DNA of 64,000 nucleotides, taken from positions 124,001-188,000 of the forward strand of contig DASYKS010000070.1 in the NCBI GenBank assembly GCA_035995205.1. Direction: 5' to 3'. Below are positions 25,541-32,896 of this stretch, one piece after another (the stretch's first letter is position 1; each line of letters opens with the position of its first letter). Below the pieces are notes generated by a model, which saw only the letters and a list, made by a program, of their open reading frames with translations, made no database searches and was not told where the DNA came from. The stretch comes from DASYKS01 sp035995205. Its GTDB lineage: Bacteria > Acidobacteriota > Thermoanaerobaculia > Multivoradales > UBA5704. The position numbers and the translations under genes were made by a program.

Positions 25541-25546
25541 AGCATA
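25541..25546 (-). promoter_or_regulatory. Candidate -10 (TATGCT) for the first ADOP gene
   Basis: Lies 30 bases before the start codon, preceded by TTGCG. Same hexamer as before the paralogue-family genes. Confidence 0.33.
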
Positions 25547-25567
25547 CGCAATCGAGGCGGGGGAGGT

Positions 25568-26545
25568 TTAGGAGCGCTCCTCGCTGGGGATGCTCACCCC
25601 GACCCGTGCGGCGATTCGGCGTGCGAGGGTCTCGAAATCCCTGTGGCAATCCTGGACCGCTTGGGCCTGACTGCCGATCGCGCCGTCCGCCGCACGAAGG
25701 GAAAACAGGGGCTTGCGAGCATCCTGAGCGAGCGGCATCAAGCTCCGATAGTGCTTGAGCGAAGCCAACCGATGCGGGTCGGGGTCAGGCAGCGGAGCCC
25801 CTTCGGGCTCGCCGAGGATCTCGTGGTGGTAGACAGGTGAAATTAGGTCCGCCCAGCGATCCTCCCGGGCCGTGTGCCGCAGAAGAACGTAGCCCGTCGA
25901 CTGCATTTGTCCCGCGGGGAGAAAGAGCTCCCGCGATCCGCTCGGCCTGCGGTGCTCCCATTCTTTTCGCCAGCGAGAAAGAATCGGGCCTACGCTGCGA
26001 AGCGCCTGGATAGAGTTGAAGCTCGTAGCAAGAGGCATCACTAGATGGTCGGCGGCAAGGAGGGCAGCTCTATTGAGGGCTCCCAGGCTTGGGCCGAGAT
26101 CCATGAGGACCAGATCCGCCGAGCGTGACCGGCCGGAGCTAGCCGCAAGACGGGAAAATACCGACGTGCCTTTCAAGGCTGCGGGTTCGTCGTCGAGGTA
26201 CCTGGTCCAGTTCTCTGCCAGCCGATCTTCGAGTTGGCCGAGCGCAAGTTCACCAGGAACAAGCGCCAGGTGGCTTGCGATTTCGAGAGCCTGAAGGTTC
26301 GGCTCCTCGCCAGCTCCATTGAGGAGAGGCTTGACGAAATTGTAAACAGTCGAGGATTCGTCCCCCGATGCCCAATGCCGCTCGAGCTCCTCTCGGAGCA
26401 CGAACGAGGCCGTCAGGCTGGCCTGAGGATCGAGGTCCAGCGCGACCGTTCGAACTCCCAATTCTTGAAACATCCAGGCCAAGTGGTAGACGAGCGTTGT
26501 CTCCCCGACGCCGCTCTTGGCGCTGAAAAAAGCGACGGTCTTCAA
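25568..26545 (-). CDS. ParA-like ATPase with altered P-loop
   Basis: 325 residues read from a TTG codon overlapping the TGA stop of the upstream gene (TTGA). The deviant Walker A of ParA/MinD proteins is recognisable, KSGVGETT at 10-17, but Glu15 replaces the lysine that contacts ATP phosphates. The codon reads GAG clearly. Walker A' (DLDPQASLTASF) and the Walker B region (LVLMDLGPSLG) are otherwise conserved. No ParB gene is adjacent, so a plasmid-type partition role is unlikely. The coupled upstream gene encodes an AlbA_2-type protein. Either ATP use is lost or another lysine (Lys10) compensates. Family call good, function uncertain. Confidence 0.8.
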   Translation of the reverse strand: MKTVAFFSAKSGVGETTLVYHLAWMFQELGVRTVALDLDPQASLTASFVLREELERHWASGDESSTVYNFVKPLLNGAGEEPNLQALEIASHLALVPGELALGQLEDRLAENWTRYLDDEPAALKGTSVFSRLAASSGRSRSADLVLMDLGPSLGALNRAALLAADHLVMPLATSFNSIQALRSVGPILSRWRKEWEHRRPSGSRELFLPAGQMQSTGYVLLRHTAREDRWADLISPVYHHEILGEPEGAPLPDPDPHRLASLKHYRSLMPLAQDARKPLFSLRAADGAIGSQAQAVQDCHRDFETLARRIAARVGVSIPSEERS

Positions 26546-27729
26546 GGACGCTCCGCCACGATCACAAGGAAGTAATTCGCCGCCGGCTCGAATCGCGCTT
26601 CGGGCGAGTCGTTCTTTGCGAGCTCCGATTGGGCGATTGCGATTCCGCGGCCATAGCGGTTGACGAACCCCAAGGTCTTGGCCGCCTCGGCAAGGATTGG
26701 GTTACGGTAGGAAGTCCCATGGGGAAACTGTTCCTGCGTCAGATCGCCGAACAGCCCTCCGGGGCTCAGAATCTCGATCCGGTCGTCGAAGTGGCGAATC
26801 GACACCGGCGTGGTCGATCCTTCATAGTTGCGATGAATTAGGGCGTTCATGATCAGCTCATGGAGCGCCTTTGGAGGATAGGCGTAGACCGTCCTTTCGC
26901 TGAGCCCTTCGCCTGCGATGGGGTGGGCTTCGGCCAGATCCTCGGAGAGTTGGTCCAAGGAGCGCATGATCGATACCAGATCCCCCGCATAGCGTCGCTC
27001 GCGAAGTGGTTCGTCCGCCAAGGAGAGTCCGCCATAACGAACGTACTGAACATAGGCCCCTGGAACGAAATAGAGAGGGTCTTTGCCGAAAAGCAGCAAG
27101 GCGGCATTCGTGGGGCAAGCCCGCTTCGGATCGAAAAACCGGAGTGCCGCGAGTTGATCCTCGAGACTTCGATGGTTCTCTTCGAGTACCTCGCGGTCGA
27201 TGGCGTATTGGCGGTAGCCGGCAAGGAAGAGATCCGTCTCTAAATCTTCGAGAGTCGCATCGAAACAGGGACGGGCATCCCAAGTCCGGGCTTGAGCCAC
27301 TCGCCGCTCGGTGAGGATGCGCTCCTCGGCTTCGCTGGCGATCGCTCTTCGCGGGCCGACTCGAACGAAAACTTGGCCCTTGTAGCGGACGGGCGGCAGG
27401 TCCGAAGGTCTGACCTCAACGACCGCCACGTCGCCGCCGGGCATCGAGTGTTTCGAGACCGATATCGTCGGGATCGGTTGGACGTTTCCGTCAGACCGGA
27501 TCCCTGCGAGATTCTGGAGAAGTCGGTCGGTTACCTCCAGACCTGTGGGTTTCCCGGTCTTGTCATCCACACCTACAAACAGAACGCCGGGTTGGCGATG
27601 TTGGGGAAGATCGTTCGCGAACGCGCAGATTGCCTCGGCAAACTTATCGGTATTCGTGGTCGAAGTCGTACGTTCGACCCGGTCCGATTCGAGATCGGAC
27701 ATCAGCCGCAGCAGCTCATCGCGATCCAT
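26542..27729 (-). CDS. AlbA_2/Schlafen-type DNA-binding domain protein with ATPase-like C-terminus
   Basis: 395 residues, start at MDRDELLRLMSDLESDRVERT; the frame continues far upstream only as a shadow of the ADOP gene. Residues about 14-130 form the AlbA_2 domain: ESDRVERTTSTTNTDKFAEA, GVLFVGVDDKTGKPTGLEV, then VRYKGQVFVRVGPRRAIASE. The C-terminal half contains ALHELIMNALIHRNYEGSTT, RIEILSPGGLFG and RNPILAEAAKTLGFVNRYGRG, the pattern of the ATP-binding (GHKL-like) half of these putative transcriptional regulators. The last codons overlap the ParA-like gene, so the two products are probably made in fixed proportion. Related Alba_2 proteins occur as regulators and in defence loci; which applies here is open. 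Confidence 0.82.
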   Translation of the reverse strand: MDRDELLRLMSDLESDRVERTTSTTNTDKFAEAICAFANDLPQHRQPGVLFVGVDDKTGKPTGLEVTDRLLQNLAGIRSDGNVQPIPTISVSKHSMPGGDVAVVEVRPSDLPPVRYKGQVFVRVGPRRAIASEAEERILTERRVAQARTWDARPCFDATLEDLETDLFLAGYRQYAIDREVLEENHRSLEDQLAALRFFDPKRACPTNAALLLFGKDPLYFVPGAYVQYVRYGGLSLADEPLRERRYAGDLVSIMRSLDQLSEDLAEAHPIAGEGLSERTVYAYPPKALHELIMNALIHRNYEGSTTPVSIRHFDDRIEILSPGGLFGDLTQEQFPHGTSYRNPILAEAAKTLGFVNRYGRGIAIAQSELAKNDSPEARFEPAANYFLVIVAERP

Positions 27730-27848
27730 GCGAAAAAGACTAGCACGGCGATCGGGAAGGCCCTCCCCTTCCCTCAGGGCGTCGACACACTCAGCCCTTC
27801 GATCCGTCGCTGGACGTTCCTCTCCGGCAACGAGCCCTGTGCCGAGAC

Positions 27849-30575
27849 CTATTCCGACCGCAGCACCCGCGCCGGATCGACCCGTAGCGCGCGGAGCGCC
27901 GGTCCGATGCTCGCCGCGGCGACCGCGAGGGCGAGAGCGACCGGAACTGTGGCGTAGGTCAGTGGATCGAGCGGGGCGATCCCGAACAGCAGGCTCTTCG
28001 CGAGCCGGGCGAGGAGCAGCGAGGCGGGGAGGCCGATTAGGACGCCCGCAAGGGTGGCGAGCGCTCCCGGCCGGAGCACCGCGACCAGGACGTCGCGGCC
28101 CGAGGCGCCGACCGAGCGGCGGACGCCGATCTCGCGGGCGCGGCGCAGCACCTCCTGGGCGACCAGGCCGTAAAGGCCGGCCATCGCGACCGCCAGCGCG
28201 CCGAGCGCGAACGCCTGGAGCAGAAGGGTGCGGAAGCGCGGTCCGGCGACCGCGTCGGAGCGCAGCTCGGCGAGCGTCTTGGCGGGCGCCGGGGCGAGCG
28301 TGGGATCGACCTCGGCGACGATCCGGGCGAGCGCCGGCGCGAGGGTTGCCGGATCGAGCCCCGGGCTCGCGCGCACGGTGAGAAACAGCTCGCTCCACCA
28401 GCCCTCCTGGGCGTAGGGGACGTAGACGGTGGGCGCCGGGGCCGCGTCGAGGCCGGCGTATTTGACGTCTCCGACCACGCCGACGATGGTCACCCAAGGG
28501 CCGTCCGGCGCCGGCGCGCCGAGCTGGAGACGGCGCCCGATCGGACGGGGGGCGCGCAGGAACTTCTCGGCCATCGTCCGGTTGACCACCACCACGGAAG
28601 TGGCATTCCCGTCGTCTCCCGGGGTGAGCGTGCGGCCGGCGAGGAGCGGAACGCCGAGCGTCTCGAAGAAGCCGGGGCAGACCATGAGCTCCTCGGCAAG
28701 CGGCGGCGACTGGCCGGGCGGCGCGGCCTGGCCTTCGATCGTGAACGGGTTGGTCACGATCAGCAGGTCGGGCGGCAGCGACATGCCGCAGCTCGCCGCC
28801 TCGACGCCGGGCACGGCGCGCACCCTGGTGAGGAGCCGCCGCCAGAAGGCGTCGCGCGTCGGCCCTTCGGGGTAGGCGCCGTCGGGGAGCGCCACCGCCA
28901 TCGCGAGCAGGCGCTCGCCCGAGACGCCGGAATCGACCCGGCCGAGGCGGACGAGACTGTGCATCAGAAGCCCCGCTCCGACCAGCAGCATCGTTGCGAG
29001 GGCCACCTCGCAGACCACGAACAGGCCGTGGCGTCGCCGATGGCCACGTCCGCCCGCCGTGCGCCCGCCGTCTCCGAGCGCGATCGTGGCGTCGGTCCGC
29101 GCGGCGCGAAGCGCGGGCGCAATCCCCACCGCGAGCGCGACCAGAGCGATGAGCGCGAGGGCGAAGAGCGCGACCCGCCAGTCGACGCGCAAGTCGTGGA
29201 CCTCGGGCAGCGCGCCGCGCGACAGGCGCGCGAGCCCGGGTGACACGGCCGCCGCGAGCCCAAGGCCGAGCGCGCCGCCCGCGGCGACCAGGAGGGCGGT
29301 CTCGATCAACCGTTGCCGCAGCAGCCGTCCGCGTCCGGCGCCGAGCGCGGCACGCACCGCGATCTCGCGCTCGACCGCGAGGCCCCGGGCGAGAAGGAGG
29401 TTCGCGACGCTGACCGAGGCAAGGCCGAGGAGCAGGGCCACCGCGGCGGCGAGGAGCGCCAGCGGTGCGCGGCTCGCGCCGACGATCGTCTCCTTGAGGT
29501 CGGCGACGCCCAGCTTCCAGTCGCCCGGATCAGGATAGCGCTGCTTGATCTCGCTCTCGATCCGAGAGATCTCGGCGCGCGCCGCGGCAATGCCGACTCC
29601 CGGCTTCAAGCGCGCGAACACGCCGAGGTAAAACGGTGCCCGCAGCTCTGCGCGCTCGGGATGAAACAGCACCCAGACGTCCGCGGTCTCCGCGCTCGCG
29701 AAGCGGAACCCGGGCGGCAGGACGCCGACCACGGTGTACGGCTTGCCGTCGATCGAGAGCGGCGCGCCGACCGCCCCCGGCCGGCCGCCCAGATAGCCCT
29801 GCCAGAGGCGGTGGCTGATCACCACGACCGGCGCGGCGCCGGGTTTCTCCTCCTGCGGCAGGAAGGTCCGGCCGCGTTGGGCGCCGACGCCGAGCGCGCG
29901 GAAGAAACCGGCGGTGACCAGGGCGCCCCCGGCGCGCAACGGCTGGGCTCCCCCCGCGAGCTGGAAGTCGCGCCGCGAGTAGCTCGCCGCGATCTCCGAA
30001 AACGACCGGTCGAGCTCCCGGAGCGCGAGGTAGTCGGCCTCGCAGAGCGGCCCGGGCTTCGGGTCCTGGGCGCTTGAAAGGCGGATCGCGAGCAGGCGGT
30101 CGGGCTCGTGGAACGGCAGCGGCCGGAGCAGCACGGCGCTGGCGACGCTGAAGGTGAGGGCCGCCGCCGCGACGCCGAGCGCGATCACCAGCGCAGCGGA
30201 GAGCGAGAAGCTCATCTCGCGGCGCAGCGCGCGGGCGGCGATCTTCAAGTCCTGGACGATCCCGGTGAGGAAGGGGTTGCTCATGGGTCCGGTCTCCGGA
30301 AGATGGGTGGGAAGGCCGAGCCGCGCGAGCCCCTCGCGCACCGGCCGCTCGGCGTCGCGGATGCCTCGGGCGAGCGCGTGCCAGTCGCCGATCCGGGCGA
30401 GCGCCACGCGCTCCGCCTCGTCGGGCTCCGAGCCCTCCGCGATCGCGGCGCGCCACGCCTCGTCGAGCTCGCTCGTCAGCTCCTCGACGATCTCCGCCTC
30501 GCGCCGGCCCGGCAGATCGAGCGGCGGCAGGTGCTGGCGGACGATCCGCGTCCAGTCGGGCTTCGAATCAGGCAT
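27849..30575 (-). CDS. ADOP-type permease with N-terminal regulatory domain
   Basis: 908 residues starting MPDSKPDWTRIVRQHLPPL. Residues 1-95 form the soluble helical domain typical of PadR-linked ADOPs (REAEIVEELTSELDEAWRAA, EPDEAERVALARIGDWHALA). The permease starts at about 98 (MSNPFLTGIVQDLKIAARAL), with the first TM at about 120-145, a MacB-type periplasmic domain, three TM helices, a second periplasmic domain and three more TM helices, closing with RALRVDPARVLRSE. The start overlaps the PadR stop by eight bases, so the regulator and permease are translationally coupled. Transport substrate unknown; no ATPase is encoded nearby. Confidence 0.88.
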   Translation of the reverse strand: MPDSKPDWTRIVRQHLPPLDLPGRREAEIVEELTSELDEAWRAAIAEGSEPDEAERVALARIGDWHALARGIRDAERPVREGLARLGLPTHLPETGPMSNPFLTGIVQDLKIAARALRREMSFSLSAALVIALGVAAAALTFSVASAVLLRPLPFHEPDRLLAIRLSSAQDPKPGPLCEADYLALRELDRSFSEIAASYSRRDFQLAGGAQPLRAGGALVTAGFFRALGVGAQRGRTFLPQEEKPGAAPVVVISHRLWQGYLGGRPGAVGAPLSIDGKPYTVVGVLPPGFRFASAETADVWVLFHPERAELRAPFYLGVFARLKPGVGIAAARAEISRIESEIKQRYPDPGDWKLGVADLKETIVGASRAPLALLAAAVALLLGLASVSVANLLLARGLAVEREIAVRAALGAGRGRLLRQRLIETALLVAAGGALGLGLAAAVSPGLARLSRGALPEVHDLRVDWRVALFALALIALVALAVGIAPALRAARTDATIALGDGGRTAGGRGHRRRHGLFVVCEVALATMLLVGAGLLMHSLVRLGRVDSGVSGERLLAMAVALPDGAYPEGPTRDAFWRRLLTRVRAVPGVEAASCGMSLPPDLLIVTNPFTIEGQAAPPGQSPPLAEELMVCPGFFETLGVPLLAGRTLTPGDDGNATSVVVVNRTMAEKFLRAPRPIGRRLQLGAPAPDGPWVTIVGVVGDVKYAGLDAAPAPTVYVPYAQEGWWSELFLTVRASPGLDPATLAPALARIVAEVDPTLAPAPAKTLAELRSDAVAGPRFRTLLLQAFALGALAVAMAGLYGLVAQEVLRRAREIGVRRSVGASGRDVLVAVLRPGALATLAGVLIGLPASLLLARLAKSLLFGIAPLDPLTYATVPVALALAVAAASIGPALRALRVDPARVLRSE

Positions 30576-30918
30576 GGCCGATCTGCGCCACCTGGTCGAG
30601 GGCGAGGAAGAGCTCTCGCCAGGACCGGCGGTGCGCTTCGAGCGCGCGGCGCCCGCGCGGCGTCAGGCGGTAGAACCGGCGCCGCCGCTCGCCGGGCTTC
30701 TCGACCCAGCGACCCGCGACCAGCTCCTGGGCTTCGAGCCGGTAGAGCAGCGGGTAGAGCGATGCTGGCTGAAGCTGGAGCCGCCCCCCGGAGCGCTCGG
30801 CGATCAGAGTCGAGATCTCATAGCCGTGGCGCGCGCGCTCCTCGATCAGCGCCAGGACTAGGAGTGTCGCGCTCCCCTTCTGCATCGCCGCCAGGTTCAG
30901 ATCCTCGGTCTCTGCCAT
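30568..30918 (-). CDS. PadR family transcriptional regulator (acidobacterial ADOP-linked type)
   Basis: 116 residues starting MAETEDLNLAAMQKGSATLL. The winged-helix PadR pattern is clear: LVLALIEERARHGYEISTLI, GGRLQLQPASLYPLLYRLEAQ, GRWVEKPGERRRRFYRLTPRGRRAL. The KGSATLLVLALI start is typical of the PadR proteins that accompany ADOP permeases. It probably represses its own operon, responding to a ligand or envelope signal that is unknown. The short C-terminal region overlaps the permease start. Confidence 0.92.
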   Translation of the reverse strand: MAETEDLNLAAMQKGSATLLVLALIEERARHGYEISTLIAERSGGRLQLQPASLYPLLYRLEAQELVAGRWVEKPGERRRRFYRLTPRGRRALEAHRRSWRELFLALDQVAQIGHA

Positions 30919-30947
30919 GGGCGTAGTCTCTCCGTCGGTATGCAGGG

Positions 30948-30976
30948 AAGATATATGTAGGTTAGATACTGGTCAA
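30948..30976 (-). promoter_or_regulatory. Sigma-70-like promoter of padR-ADOP with AT-rich spacer
   Basis: On the minus strand TTGACC (30976-30971), a 17-base spacer and TATCTT (30953-30948), about 30 bases before the PadR start. The spacer and -10 (GTATCTAACCTACATATATC) are conspicuously AT-rich for this genome, and PadR operators of this kind often overlap the promoter. Autorepression is thus likely, but no operator was shown. Confidence 0.55.
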
Positions 30977-31027
30977 GAAGAGGACAGAAAAACCGGAGGC
31001 GCGGAGCCGCCCCCGGCGTTACTCTCC

Positions 31028-32788
31028 TTAATTCTGCCCGGCGATCCAGCGGTCGACGTTTCTTTCGAGCACGCCGAGCGGCACGGAGCCGCTGCCCAAG
31101 ACGACGTCGTGGAAGGCGCGGACGTCGAACTTCTCACCGAGCGCGGCTTCCGCGCGGTGGCGTAGCTCCTTGATCTTGAGCTCGCCGAGCTTGTAGGAGA
31201 GCGCTTGGCCGGGCCAGGAGATGTAGCGGTCGGTCTCGGTCTCGCATTCGTGCAGCGGCAGCGCGGTGTGGCTCGCGAGGTAGTCGATCGATTGCTGGCG
31301 GGTCCAGCCCATGGCGTGGAGGCCGGTGTCGACGACCAGACGGCAGGCTCGCCACATTTCATAGGTCAGCCGGCCGAAGTTGGCGTACGGGTCGGTGTAG
31401 AAACCGGCTTCGAGGCCGAGCCATTCGGAGTAGAGCCCCCAGCCCTCGCCGTAGGCTGAGATGTAGGAGTGGCGGCGGAAGTTCGGCAGGTTCTCCATCT
31501 CCTGCGCCAGCGCCCCTTGCAGGTGGTGGCCGGGGGCCGATTCGTGGAGCGTCAAGGCCGGGAGGTTGTAAAGCGGCCGGCTCTCCAGCATGAAGGTGTT
31601 GACCCAGTAGATCCCCGGCCGGGTGCTGCCGTAGGGCGCTTCGACGTAGCGGCCGCTGGTGTATTTGGGCGCCAGATGGTCGGGCACCGGCTCGACCGTG
31701 TAAGGGAGGCGCGGCAGGCGGCCGAACAGCGACGGCAGTTTGCCGTCCATCCGTTTCGCGATCCAGGCCGCCCGCATCAGCAGCTCTTCGGGGGTTTTGG
31801 CGTAGAACCGCGGATCGGTGCGGAGAAACTGGATGAAGGCGGGCAGGTCGCCGGCAAAGGCGGTGCTCTTCATCACCTCTTGCATCTCCTTGCCGATCCG
31901 TTCGACCTCGGCGAGGCCGATGCGATGGATCTCATCGGGCGAGAGGTCGAGCGTCGTGAACTTGCGGATCTGCTGGCGGTAGTACGCCGCGCCCTCGGGT
32001 AGTTCCGAGGCGCCCAGCGTCGTGCGCGCCTTCGGGTAGTACTCCTGGTTGTAAAAGTCGAGGAACGTCCGGTAGCCCGCGATCGCCTGGAGCACCGCGG
32101 CCCGGCCGCGGGTGCGCAGGCGTTCGCGTTCCGGTGCGGGGAAGCTCGCGGGCAGCGCGTCGAGCGGAGCCCAGAACACGCTCTTCGTGGGATCTTCGAC
32201 CACGTGCGCCGAGATTGTCTTCTCGTAGCCGGCGAGTGTGGCCTTGGGCACCGTGAAACCGCGCGCGAGGCCGCGCCGCATTAAAACAATCCGCTGCGCC
32301 ACGAGGGCCGGCCAGGCTTCGAGGCGCGAGAGGTAGTTGTCGACGTCGCGGACGGTTCCGAACGGCACACTCACCGGTAGTTGGGCAAAGCCGGTGTGAA
32401 ATCCGGAGTCGGCGTTGAACGGCATCTCCTCGTCGCCCAGCTCGAAATCGGCGAGCCGCATCTCCAGCTGGCGGCGGAAGACCTCGGCGCTCGTCTGGTC
32501 GTCGGGTGAGAGCTGCGCCGGGTCGATTCCCTTCAGCTCGGCGAGGAAGCCCTTGGTTCCTTCGGCGCGGCGGGCAAGATCCTCGGGAGAGACGCGGGTC
32601 AGCCGGTCGTCATACTCGTGCCGCCCGACCGAGGTGGCAAACTCCGGATCTTCCTTCAGACGCCATTCCCACTCTCGATCGAACAAGTCATGGAGCTTCG
32701 CCTCCGGGTTGGAATCGGCGGCGCGGGCGGTGAGCGGCGCGAGCAGGGCGGCGAGCAGATAGAGGGCGAGGAACGGGCGTCGAGGCAT
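31028..32788 (-). CDS. DUF885 family secreted protein (HESxPGHH type)
   Basis: 586 residues. The start at MPRRPFLALYLLAALLAPLTARA gives a textbook signal peptide; the open frame extends 30 codons upstream without a signal. DUF885 proteins are long helical proteins resembling zinc metallopeptidases. The family metal-site motif is present (LTLHESAPGHHLQ), followed by AYGEGWGLYSEWLG with the likely third ligand region, and then the conserved YISWPGQALSYKLG near the C-terminus. These features suggest an active secreted peptidase, although activity has been shown for few members. It stands alone downstream of the S8 protease gene (108 bases), so the two secreted hydrolases may be co-transcribed. 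Confidence 0.85.
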   Translation of the reverse strand: MPRRPFLALYLLAALLAPLTARAADSNPEAKLHDLFDREWEWRLKEDPEFATSVGRHEYDDRLTRVSPEDLARRAEGTKGFLAELKGIDPAQLSPDDQTSAEVFRRQLEMRLADFELGDEEMPFNADSGFHTGFAQLPVSVPFGTVRDVDNYLSRLEAWPALVAQRIVLMRRGLARGFTVPKATLAGYEKTISAHVVEDPTKSVFWAPLDALPASFPAPERERLRTRGRAAVLQAIAGYRTFLDFYNQEYYPKARTTLGASELPEGAAYYRQQIRKFTTLDLSPDEIHRIGLAEVERIGKEMQEVMKSTAFAGDLPAFIQFLRTDPRFYAKTPEELLMRAAWIAKRMDGKLPSLFGRLPRLPYTVEPVPDHLAPKYTSGRYVEAPYGSTRPGIYWVNTFMLESRPLYNLPALTLHESAPGHHLQGALAQEMENLPNFRRHSYISAYGEGWGLYSEWLGLEAGFYTDPYANFGRLTYEMWRACRLVVDTGLHAMGWTRQQSIDYLASHTALPLHECETETDRYISWPGQALSYKLGELKIKELRHRAEAALGEKFDVRAFHDVVLGSGSVPLGVLERNVDRWIAGQN

Positions 32789-32896
32789 CGCGAAGGTCTC
32801 CGGAGTCGTAGTTGGCTGCCGGAGCCTATCGCGGTGGATGGTTCGGAGGGGAGGAACCGGGTGCCGCCGAGACGGCACCCGGGTTTCAAACGGTTG

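Noticed and set aside
26542..28497. AlbA_2 gene extended to 651 codons
   Set aside because: The first 256 codons are Arg/Gly/Pro-rich shadow of the ADOP gene; the real start is at MDRDELLRL.
28498..30456. Long open frames inside the ADOP permease genes on both strands
   Set aside because: High-GC shadow frames; the called frame has the membrane and C-terminal signatures.
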